The position numbers were made by a program, and so were the translations under genes. Source: Muricea muricata (Eukaryota > Cnidaria > Anthozoa > Malacalcyonacea > Plexauridae). Taken from it: 64,000 nucleotides of DNA. Below the pieces are notes generated by a model. It made no database searches and was not told the origin of the DNA. It saw only the letters and a list, made by a program, of their open reading frames with translations. This document shows positions 53,346 through 64,000 of the stretch, piece after piece; positions within the stretch are counted from its first letter, which is position 1; every line of letters starts with the position of its first letter. The stretch lies in contig OY979724.1 of NCBI GenBank assembly GCA_963855995.1, positions 6,611,772-6,675,771 of the forward strand, in the 5' to 3' direction.

Positions 53346-56188
53346 TACTACTGTGAAACTGTCCCCACATTGGTCCCCACATTCGTCCTCACATTCCTCC
53401 CCACATTCTCCCCACATTTGCCCCACATTCATTATGAGATTATATAAACAGATTAAGACCACCTGCGATACCCTTACTATTTCCAATCATTCGAAAAGCC
53501 TTTAACTTTACATATATCAAGCTTTTAGCATTCAAAATACTTTCAATTTTAGTCTCTGAAGCAATAATAATTACAGCTGTTGCGACTTATACTTTAAAGG
53601 TTAAAATAAAAAAATTACCATTTCTGGGGAACAAATTTTCTCCATGTTTCTCTGCAACTTAAATGTCAGTCATTGTAATATATATGATATTAACTGCACA
53701 ATCAATGAGCCATCTGCCTACGAGTGCTACCAACTTAATTTTGTAGTTACTTCTTCTACAGAATTTTTTTATTTTCACATAAATGATACAGATTTTTATG
53801 CTCATTCCAGCCATATATCACAAGTTCTGAGGAATAACTTTTGTCTATGTGTTTTTGCATCTTAAATATCAGTAAATTTGAAACAATATCAGCATTAAAT
53901 GTGCCAGACGAGTTGGGCATGAGTAACATCAACTTTATTTTCTAATTACCTATTCTATAGATTTTTTTTATTTTCACATACATGGTAAAAATTTTCATGG
54001 TGTTTCTAATAACATATCACTATTTCTGCGGAATAACTTCTCTGTATCTGTTTATGCATCCTAAATATCAGTCTTTCTAATATGATATTTAGTGTAAAAT
54101 CAATGAGCCAACTGCGTATCAGTGATACCAATCTAATTTTCTAGTTACCTATTCTATAAATTTTCTTTATTTTTGCATATATGATATAGATTTTATGCTT
54201 TTTCCAACAATATATCCCAAGTTCTGGGGAATAACTTTTCTGTATACGTTTTTGCAACATAAATATCAGCAATCGTAATATGATATTTACAATGATTGAG
54301 CCAAATACCAACTTAATTTTTTAGTTACCTATTCTATAAAGTTTTTTTGTTTTCACATATATGGTATAGATTTTCATGCTCTTTCTAACGATATATCACA
54401 TGTTCTGGAAAATAACTTTTCTGTATGCGTTTTTTCAACTTAAATATCAGCAATCGTAATATGATATTTACAATCATTGAGCCAAATACCAACTTAATTT
54501 TCTAGTTACCTATTCCATAAATTTTTTTTGTTTTCACATATATGATATAGATTTTCATGCTCTTTCTAACGATATATCACAAGTTCTGGGGAATAACTTT
54601 TCTGTATACGTTTTTGCAACTTAAATATCAGCCATCGTAATTTGATATTTACAATCATTGAGCCAAATACCAACTTAATTTTCTAGTTACCTATTCTATA
54701 AATTTTTTTTGTTTTCACATATATGGTATAGATTTTCATGCTCTTTCTAACGATATGTCACAAATTCTAAGGAATAACTTTTCTGTATGCGTTTTTGCAA
54801 CTTAAATGTCAGTCATAGTAATATGATATTTAGAATCATTGAGCCAAATGCGTACCAGCGTTACCTACTTAATTTTCTAGTTACCTATTCTATAATTATT
54901 TTTTGTTTTCACATATATTATATAGATTTCATGCTCTTTCTAACGATGTACCACAAGTTCTGTGGAATCAATGTTCTATATAATATACGTGAAAATAAAA
55001 AATTATAGAGTAGGTAACTAGAAAATTAAGTTGGTATTTGGCTCAATGATTGTAAATATCATATTACGATGACTGACATTTAAGTTGCGAAAACGCATAC
55101 AGAAAAGTTATTCCCCAGAATTTGTGATACATCGTTAGAAAGAGCATGAAAATCTATATCATATATGTGAAAATTAAAAAAATGCATAGAATAGGTGAGT
55201 AGAAAATTAGATTGGTAGCAATGATACGCAGTTGGCTCATTGATTGTACACTAAACATCATATTACAATGACTGATATTTACGATGCATAAACACATACA
55301 GAAAAGTTATTCCCCAGAACTTGGGATATATTGTTAGAAAAAGCATAAAATCTATATCATATATTCAAAAATAAAGAAAATTTATAGAATAGGTAACTAG
55401 AAAATTAGATTGGTATCACTGATACGCAGTTGGCTCATTGATTTTACACTAAATATCATATTAGAAAGACTTATATTTAGGAGGGATAAACAGATACAGA
55501 AAAGTTATTCCACAGAAATTGTGATATATGATTAGAAAGACCATGAAAATTTTTACCAAGTATGTGAAAATAAAAAAGACCTATAGAATAGGTAATTAGA
55601 AAATAAAGTTGATGTTACTCATGCTGAACTCGTCTTGCACATTTAATGCTGATATTGTTTCAAATTTACTGATATTTAAGAAGCAAAAACACATAGACAA
55701 AAGTTATTCCCCAGAACTTGTGATATATTGCTGGAATGAGCATAAAAATCTGTATCATTTATGTGAAAATAAAAAAATTCTATGGTAAAAGTAACTAGAA
55801 AATTAAGTTGGTAGCACTCGTAGGCAGATGGCTCATTGATTGTACAGTAAATATCATATTACAATGACTGACATTTAAGTTGCAGAGAAACATGGAGAAA
55901 ATTTTTTCCCCAGAAATGGTAATTTTGTCATTTTAACCTTTATAGTATAAGTCGCAAGAGCTGTAATTATTATTGCTTCAGAGAGGAAAATTGAAAGTAT
56001 TTGGAATGCTTAAAGCTTGATGTACAGGTAACGGCTGTTCAAATGATTGGAAATAGTAAGCATACCACAGGTGGTCTTAATCTGTTTATATAATCTCATA
56101 ATGAATGAGGGGCGAATGTGCGGAGAATGTGGGGAGGAATGTGATGACGAATGTGGGGACCAATGTGGGGGACAGTTTCACAATAGTA
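53346..56188. mobile_element. Second foldback element, 2.8 kb, non-coding
   Basis: TACTACTGTGAAACTGTCCC at the left and its near-perfect inverse at the right bound two arms that meet near 54980 with almost no spacer. The terminal 80 bp is a run of CCCCACATT-type words. The inner arms are tandem units of about 180 bp containing TTGAGCCAAATACCAACTTA and TCTAGTTACCTATTCTATAA. The CTGTGAAACT end is shared with the larger element 28 bp away. No target duplication and no coding capacity. Confidence 0.85.
53640..55910. repeat. Mirrored tandem units of the second foldback
   Basis: Left copies run forward to about 54970 and right copies run in reverse from about 54985. Each unit includes TTCTGGGGAATAACTTTTCT and CATATATG(A/G)TATAGATTTTCA. 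ORFs here come from the repeats. Confidence 0.85.
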
Positions 56189-56498
56189 TTTTTTTCCATG
56201 TCGCGTAATACGCGCTCAAAACCCATGACGTCGTTATCAATGAATTTTTCCAACATGGCGGCTGTCAAAGAGCGGTGTTCGTTTTGCTCTACTATGAATG
56301 TTTAAAAATAAAGACGTATATAATAATTTATATGGAAAAAAATTGAATTCATTGATAAATGTGTTATATTAGGATACTGATTTATTATCGACAGAGAAAG
56401 GGAAATAAAAAATTGCGTGAAATTGACTCGATATTCGACGACGCGATTTAAGTTCTGTCATTCAGTTCACAACACGCGCGAAGATTTTAATACCTACA

Positions 56499-58021
56499 AT
56501 GGACTTACCTCGGGGCTTTGGAGATGATCGAGGTAAGATATACAGTTAATTTTTACTTGTATGTTGTTCTTTAATTTAAAACTTTATTTCTACCGCTGTG
56601 TCAACTACTGACAATCTATACATTGAGAGCCAGAGGCAAGCTTTTGTTTTATCTTATTGCCCTACTACACTAGTTTTTTCAACAATCATCTAAGCTTATA
56701 TTTGTAATATTATGAGGAAAAAGTCCTATTATGCAAATGTGTATTGGAAATAAATATCTATTGTCCTGCACACTTGGCAGTTGGTCTACTTGACACTTGT
56801 TAATTGAGATTGAGGTATATGCCCTCAATCCTCATTATTCCCTTTTTTATGTGTTTGCTCTTATTTCTCAATCTTAAAATGTCTTTAAAAATTAAAATGA
56901 CTTCACAAACTACATCCAGCTTAAATCTAAAGTCATTCGGAAGTGGACACCGAAAAGAAAATTTACTTTGAATCCAAGCATTGTTCAACTCATAATATAA
57001 TGCAATATTTGCAAATAACCTTCCATCATTTCAATTTTTGTGTGCCTGAATGTTTTTCTCAGTCCTAAAATGCATTTCAAAATCAAAATGACTTTGCAAA
57101 CTACATCCAGTTCAAATTTGAAGTCATTTGGAAGTGGACGCCGAAAAGAAAATTGACATTGAATGCAAGCCATGTTACTGTTATGATGCAATATTTGCAA
57201 ATAACCTTCCATTATTTCAATTTTTTGTGCCTGGATGTCTTTCTCAATCCTAAAATGCATTTCAAAATCAAAATGACTTTAAAAACCACATCCAGTTCAA
57301 ATTTGAGGTCATTTGGAAGTGGACGCCGAAAAGAAAATTGACATTGAATGCAAGCCATGTTACTGCTATGATGTAATATTTGCAAATAACCCTCCTTTAT
57401 AAATTATCTATTTTTTGTGCCTGGATGTCTTTCTCAATGCTAAAATGCATTTTAAAATCAAAACGACTTTACAAACCACATCCAGTTCAAATTTGAAGTC
57501 ATTCGGAAGTGGACGCCGAAAAGAAAATTGACATTAAATGCAAGCCATGATACTGTTATGATGTAATATTTACCATTTGTGTTACATTGTATTCAATTTG
57601 TATTATTACTTTCACAGTGACATTTTACAAGTGCCATAAAGTCCAGCAGTCTTGGAAGAGAATTGGAACTAAGCATGAACTAGAAAAGGTATTTTCAATT
57701 TAAACCATTATTCATTGATTAGGCCATTTTTTATGATTTTTAAAACCAACCAAATTATGTCTGAGTGCTACCATTAACAGGTACTCTCCACACCAACAAT
57801 CATGACTCATGTTCCTTTCAAATTAATTTGGTCATTGTATTTTAAATGATAAAAACACATGAAAATAAACACATGGGTGGGTGGGACCTAATTATTGGGA
57901 TTCTGCCTGGCCATGCATAATTTAAATCATGCATATACAGTGTATCATAATAAATGTGCAAAAATATCAGAATTTCTAAGAAGATCTTTTCTTGCAGGCT
58001 ATTAAAGAAAACAAAAAATGA
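56499..58021 (+). CDS. Candidate three-exon gene for a 42-residue protein
   Basis: Exon 1 (56499-56532) reads MDLPRGFGDDR plus one base, donor GTAAGA. Exon 2 (57618-57688), after acceptor CTTTCACAG, reads VTFYKCHKVQQSWKRIGTKH and ELEK, donor GTATTT. Exon 3 (57998-58021), after TTTTCTTGCAG, reads AIKENKK and TGA. Phases agree (1 then 0). The product is basic with a helical C-terminus. I do not recognise it; it may be a genuine small protein or the start of a longer, alternatively spliced gene. Intron 1 is filled by the tandem array below. Confidence 0.45.
56821..57560. repeat. Tandem array, about 180-bp units
   Basis: Three close copies and one diverged copy of a unit containing CATCCAGTTCAAATTTGAAG and AGTGGACGCCGAAAAGAAAA. 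It lies in intron 1 of the small candidate gene and creates the minus-strand ORFs 56800-57260. Confidence 0.85.
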
Positions 58022-59249
<1,228 letters not shown>

Positions 59250-59515
59250 TCTATTCAGTCTGACCAATGCCTTTTCGGTACGTTTAGGTCCGACCAATGC
59301 CTCTTCAGTACGTTCAGGTCCGACCAAAGCCCCTTCAATACGACTGCTGCCCCTTCAGTACGACTATTGCCCCTTCAATACGACTATTGCCCCTTCAGTA
59401 CGACTTTCCCCCTTCAATACGACTATTGCCCTTCAATACGACTATTGCTTCTTCAGTACGACTGCTGCCAGATACGACCAATATCTTCCCAGTACGACTT
59501 ACGACCTTGCTATAC
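59250..59515 (+). repeat. Minisatellite of about 20-bp units
   Basis: About twelve copies of CCCCTTCAATACGACTATTG, looser at the left end (GTACGTTTAGGTCCGACCAA). The ORFs at 59297-59575 come from it. Confidence 0.85.
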
Positions 59516-60610
59516 GGCAATTTTGTCCCTTATCCCCCTCCATACGCGGCTGACGTAACGTGCACACCAAGTTAAACCGCTAAGAAGAACATAAAAGAGC
59601 ATACACAGGGGGAAAGTATCACAAAGTTTACAAACGATGGCAAACAAAGACCAAGTTACAAACATTATTTCCATTAATAATACAGTAAATAAGCATAAAA
59701 AGTATAAAATATAGCATAAAAAGGCATACATGGTGATAATATGTTTTTGTTTCTTGAAAAACACACATTCAACACATACAAGATATGGGAATATAGCATT
59801 CAAAACATATGCCTTTCCACAAACCAAATATACATAATTTTTATTGTGCTTATCCCATCTGTTACTTGCAAATGCCTATTGTTTACAGTGCTAATATTGC
59901 CTTCATATTTAAGGATGTTGCTGGTGCAATAGTTTTATAAATTGGTTTAACATAATTGAACTCATACAAAAATATTGTGTCACATAACCAAGGAAATTGA
60001 ATGCTATATTTTAGAATTTTTTGACATCATATATTGGTAATATAAGTTAATATATGCGTCTTTTGGATACATTCAACACCGTTTTTAATTAATGCGGAAT
60101 TCAAGTCCTTGCACAAAGGTTATAACGGGTTCACAGACCATCAAAACAACTGATTTGAAAAGACATTAATTGTGCTGAACCCGAATATATGTACCTCCCC
60201 AGTTATTGAACTTGCTATGTCACTACCCAACGTGTAAGCCCACTATATTCACTAACGCTTAAGCCATTCCGAATATGTTTCCACGTATAATTATAAGCAT
60301 CCGATCTGTATATAAGCCCATAGTCCATTTATGGCAACTGAGGCAGCAACGTTATTTGCAAGTTTCCGACAGCTCCGAAGAGCAACAAATGTTACTTTAT
60401 TGTATTAATATATATGTAAGTTGTTTATTTTTACATTCTGCTGATTCAAATTGGTGTTTAGTACATGAAATAAGTCATTTATTTACCTTTACTTTTTATA
60501 ACTATTACATCACTGGAAATTTAGGTTAAGATGGCGGCGCGCTGCTGCATATTTAATTGAGGGTCCTGAAGGGGTAAAATGGCAACTGGGATTGACCTAT
60601 TTTTTGGCTG
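59516..60610. other. Non-coding stretch
   Basis: AT-rich sequence; short ORFs only, no recognised motif. Confidence 0.4.
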
Positions 60611-60614
60611 GGAA

Positions 60615-60735
60615 AATGGGGTTATCAATTTATGTTTCGCGCCCGAATGTACCGTTCTTTGATCCCAGTCTTCGACTCGGTCAAAGATCAAAGGAAGGCA
60701 CATTCGTGCGCGAAACATAAATTGATAACCGAAAA
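60615..60735. repeat. Palindromic hairpin
   Basis: GGTTATCAATTTATGTTTCG at the left pairs with CGAAACATAAATTGATAACC at the right, with further pairing inside (CTTTGATC...GATCAAAG). Confidence 0.7.
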
Positions 60736-61039
60736 TGGGATTGGGGTTGCTGGCACCAGAATTTGGCCGCTGGGAATGGGAAATGAAGTCCTCAAAAATG
60801 GGAATTGGATTCAGGTCATGCGAGTTGATTTCTAATTTCTTCCATCTTTTGAAATGCAATGTTGATGGTTTTTCGTAATTTTTGTTGCTTTACTATAATC
60901 ACAGCGAACCTGCAAACAGGATATATTGACGCTCGAAATTTTGGGTTTCTGAGTATACTTGTCCCCAACTAGCCAGTCTCTACCGGAGATGAAAAATCAA
61001 GGAAAGTGAAACACTTTCTTTAATTTTCCCTCCCCCGTA

Positions 61040-61840
61040 GTCATCACCCTTATTAACGAAGTAACTACGTGTCGGTATCTTGGAGTTTCCCTTGACAATC
61101 ACTTAACTCTTCAAAAGTATGCTCGTGATTTATACAAAAAGGCAGCAGCACGTGTTAAAATGTTGTCCCGCATACGCAAAAGCACTGGTCCATATGTTGC
61201 TTAAACAATTTATTCGACAATGATACGACCGATCTTGCTTTATTGCTCTGCAACCCAGTTTGCCTAAAGCAGCGAGGGATAAACTTCAATCCGTTCAGGA
61301 CAAAGCAAGTCGAGTAATAGCAATGGACTCGGGGATAATAGTAAACTGGGACAGTGTTGAGATGACCTGTAAACAAAGAATTACATTGATGTTTTTAAAA
61401 TTCTTAATGATCTTGCACCAAAAATATTTGAAAATCAATTTCAAGTAATGGACCACGAAAAGAACACTAGAGGAAATCAATCTCTATTGAAATTACCTAA
61501 GTCTAGGACAGAGACTGGCAGAAAACGCTTTGCTACACAAGGGGCCTTAATTTTTAATAGCTTAGCCAAAGATACAAGGGACGAGAAAAGTTTTGCTAAG
61601 GCTCAAAACTAAATTGAGGGCTGTTAATATACAGTAAACTCTTATGGACTGTGGATATTGAACGAACCTTTTAACTTCTTAATATTTACATTTTTAATAT
61701 TTATATAAAAATTAGTAATAACATAGGGATTTTATAATATTATCTTAAGTACAGGTCTTCGATTGATACCAGAATATTCCAATTCTGAACGAACTAACCT
61801 GTATAAATATCAGTAATTATTAATTATTATTATTTAAGAG
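61040..61840 (+). pseudogene. LINE (CR1/L2/Jockey-type) 3' remnant
   Basis: Frame pieces match the region after the reverse transcriptase of many LINEs: TCRYLGVSLDNHLTLQKYA, KKAAARVKMLSRIRKSTG, MIRPILLYCSATQFA, LQSVQDKASRVIA and LPKSRTETGRKRFATQG. A stop, frameshifts and the absence of the catalytic domain make it a dead 5'-truncated copy. It ends in an ATTATTATT-type tail near 61830. Confidence 0.75.
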
Positions 61841-62480
61841 TAAAAAAAACCAAAATTTTTTTGTGTAATTGCAAATTTTTATCCCGATCACAGCTCGATT
61901 TGTGCATCGCATAAGTAAAGGTACTTTTTAAACCAAAAAATTTACGCCTTACCGCTAGATCTAGATGGTCTCCATATCATTTATAGCAGCCTAGCTAAAT
62001 AGTTCGATTTGGCTGACAACTTTTTGGGACTGGTCCATAATTATAGGGGAGAGAGGGCTGGTTGAAAGAGGGGGTGGGTCATGTCTTTTTTAAATTCGTA
62101 CATTAAAAGGGAGCAGGGTACAATTTTTTATCCTCTTTTATTGGTATCCTTGGCTAAAAGTAGCCTTGATTTGAGCATAAAAACATTTTACCGTCCTCCC
62201 TTTCAATGCACAAAAAGACATGACCCCCTCTTTCAAACAACCACCCCCTCTCCTGTAATTGATGACCAGTCCCTTTGCACGATGCGCGGTTCGTAGCCTT
62301 CGCTGCTTTCTGTAATGTTTAGGCTTTTCATAAGAATGGTAGAAACTTACATATGTTCTGAGGAAACCGGTCCCAAAAGCCTCTCAAAATTCATCGTACA
62401 CGGTGCCCAGATCTTGTCGCCATGTTCAAATCATAATTATAGTTGGTTGCACGCGGTTGCTAGTATTTATGAATCATTAG

Positions 62481-63018
62481 CAGTGATGAGGATGACCTAA
62501 TAGCTCCTTGGTCAGAAACACTGGCTGGTGAAACATCTACCACTTCAAGTCTTATGGGTACCACCCAGGAAAGATCGAAAGTTCAAGAAGAACAGGATAA
62601 AGTTTACTTTGATAGCCTAGCTACGGATTCAAGAAAAGTTGAAGAAAGGAGAGAAGCGCTGGAGAAAGAAGTGCTGGATGTCACAAGACAAGAATGCTTG
62701 AGATATGAGAGGGCTAAGCGTGTTCAGGCAGAACCAAACATTGAAGAAGAACACGTGATTGTTTTAGTTCGCCATCTTACTCTTGGAACTATAAGCCGGA
62801 TGTTTCTGAAGAATTCAACAATGAACTAAGTGTATGATTGGGTTGGGTCTTTGAGTCTACTTCCCGAATATTTTAGACTCGTTTATCCTGTGTCAGGCGA
62901 GATTGTGTTACCAGAAAAGCCCGTCGTCGAAGCTCGAGATGCGGATCTATCTGTAGAAAATATGTCAGAATTTCTTCCAGACCAGTTTATGGAAGAGGAT
63001 GAAAGTGAAACTGGTGCA
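62481..63018 (+). CDS. HECT-like gene, exon with one in-frame stop
   Basis: After an acceptor (ATTAG or ATTAGCAG) the frame reads SDEDDLIAPWSETLAGETST, then a basic and acidic helical part (RSKVQEEQDKVYFDSLATDS, VTRQECLRYERAKRVQAEPN). A VRHLTLGTISRMF stretch and VYDWVGSLSLLPEYFRLVYP follow, typical of the ubiquitin-like region that precedes the HECT domain in a multicopy invertebrate family. The exon ends at donor GTAAGT in phase 0. A TAA at 62827-62829 interrupts the frame just before VYDWVGS, so this copy may be a pseudogene or the stop may be a sequence error. Confidence 0.65.
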
Positions 63019-63656
63019 GTAAGTACAAATTTCTTATTGCCATGCACATTAAGTATTGCTAATAATTATGCTTTTCTCATACAGTATGCCAGGATAATTA
63101 TGAAATATACTGAAATAATTAATTATGGCGGATCTATACGCTATTGTAGCTGTATTACCAGCTAATGGTAATAGAGATCTGCACTAAGCGGCCAAATGTT
63201 CGCTTAACCCATATATATTGGCAATAACCAGAACTTAGCAAATCGCAACGTATAAACCTTTAGAACTTTCTTATAAAAATAATCTGGCACGAACTGCATA
63301 TTTGACTCTTTAAGAAAAAACCAAGCTTCAACATCCAGACTTTCATGATTCCTTGATTAAAATGTATAGCTTCCCTATAGTACCGTGCAGGTTTCGTTAG
63401 CGAAATAGGTCCAGTAAAATGTGTCATGTGTAATAAAGTTTTGCCCAGCCGTTTACAGTGAAATATTTGCGTAATTCGGTATTTTTTATTTTGTTTGAAA
63501 ACGTCTTATTGTACTATAGATAGATTACAGTCTCTGGCTAAATACGACAGCCAGAGACAGTCTAGCAAACAAGCAATGAGGAGAAATGCAACAGGGCGTA
63601 CCCTATTAAACTAATGTTAAGGTACATTTAACACGACCTAAAATTTTCCATTACAG
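63019..63656 (+). other. Intron of the HECT-like gene
   Basis: Bounded by GTAAGT and TTTTCCATTACAG; no separate feature seen. Confidence 0.55.
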
Positions 63657-64000
63657 GAGTTTCTTGATATCCGTCACCAAGAACTTGAGAAGCTACGTAG
63701 AGACGGGAGATCACAAATGGTTACAGTTCATCGCTCAAACATTGTAGAAGATATGATGTCGGCATACGTAGATCAGGACATCGTAAAAAGTTTTATAACA
63801 ATACAGTTTAAAGACGAGTGTGGCCTTGATTTTGATGGAATAAAACGAGAAGCATATTCTCTGTTTTGGGAAAATGCCATCCCGCGTTATTTTGAAGGTA
63901 CGTGCACTTTTGTTCCACGAATTTGCCCGGGTATCGAAGAGAATGTGTATACCATACTTGGAAGAATATTATGGCATGGTTACATCTTATCTGGCGTTTT
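63657..64000 (+). CDS. HECT-like gene, next exon (runs off the window)
   Basis: Phase 0 start after TTTTCCATTACAG, open to the window end (114 codons). It reads EFLDIRHQELEKLRRDGRSQ, then VHRSNIVEDMMSAYVDQDIV, IQFKDECGLDFDGIKREAYS and LFWENAIPRYFEG, then LGRILWHGYILSGVF. The GLDFDGIKREAYSLFWE block is the start of a HECT-type ubiquitin ligase domain; the catalytic Cys would be beyond the window. Confidence 0.75.

Noticed and set aside
53259-53447. ORF ending in repeated PT-F-L words, also at 56086-56268
   Set aside because: Translation of the CCCCACATT repeats in the termini of the second foldback.

Overview
This is a window of animal genomic DNA, most likely cnidarian (coral, anemone or hydrozoan). 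Genes are split by GT-AG introns, intergenic DNA is AT-rich, and most of the window is transposon sequence of many types. These include BEL/Pao, DIRS, Penelope, a LINE tail, hAT, TTAA and TA-target MITEs, and long foldback elements. The cnidarian placement is an inference from the mix of elements and from two gene families (HECT-like and PIN-like/CXC) common in those genomes.

Layout. 1-5685: the 3' part of a BEL/Pao LTR retrotransposon whose polyprotein has one in-frame stop. It sits in a broken copy of a PIN-like/CXC-domain gene (5686-7248) whose last exons are also present as an inverted duplicate. 8.3-9.3 kb: two unassigned candidate exons. 9.7-12.9 kb: a nest of inverted-repeat DNA transposons; one has an 8-bp target duplication (hAT type) and one has TTAA ends.

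17.3-39.5 kb: a real host gene on the minus strand, a SLC25A17/PMP34-like peroxisomal carrier. I could place eight of its exons by homology, splice sites and matching phases; one short exon near the C-terminus was not found. Its introns hold a complete-length but decayed DIRS retrotransposon (26898-32376) with the internal complementary region that marks this order, many MITEs, and two Penelope-like 3' ends in tail-to-tail orientation (36.0-37.2 kb). The start of this gene faces the start of a second candidate gene (41132-41344) across about 1.7 kb.

41.6-56.2 kb: two adjacent foldback (long inverted-repeat) elements. The first is 11.7 kb, flanked by a TTCAATT duplication, with arms of 5.9 and 5.0 kb made of a tandem-repeat outer part and a nearly identical 2.5-kb inner part. 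The arms carry short ORFs (a basic helical protein, a RING-like zinc protein split over two overlapping frames, a coiled coil). The 748-bp unique centre encodes a C2H2 zinc-finger acidic protein with one in-frame stop. No known transposase was recognised, so this is the best candidate for an undescribed system. The second, 2.8 kb, is non-coding with related termini.

56.5-58.0 kb: a possible three-exon gene for a 42-residue protein. 61.0-61.8 kb: a LINE 3' remnant. 62.5-64.0 kb: exons of a HECT-like gene with an internal stop, running off the window end. The coding elements act independently; the host genes here are SLC25A17-like, the 41-kb candidate, the small 56.5-kb candidate and the HECT-like gene.
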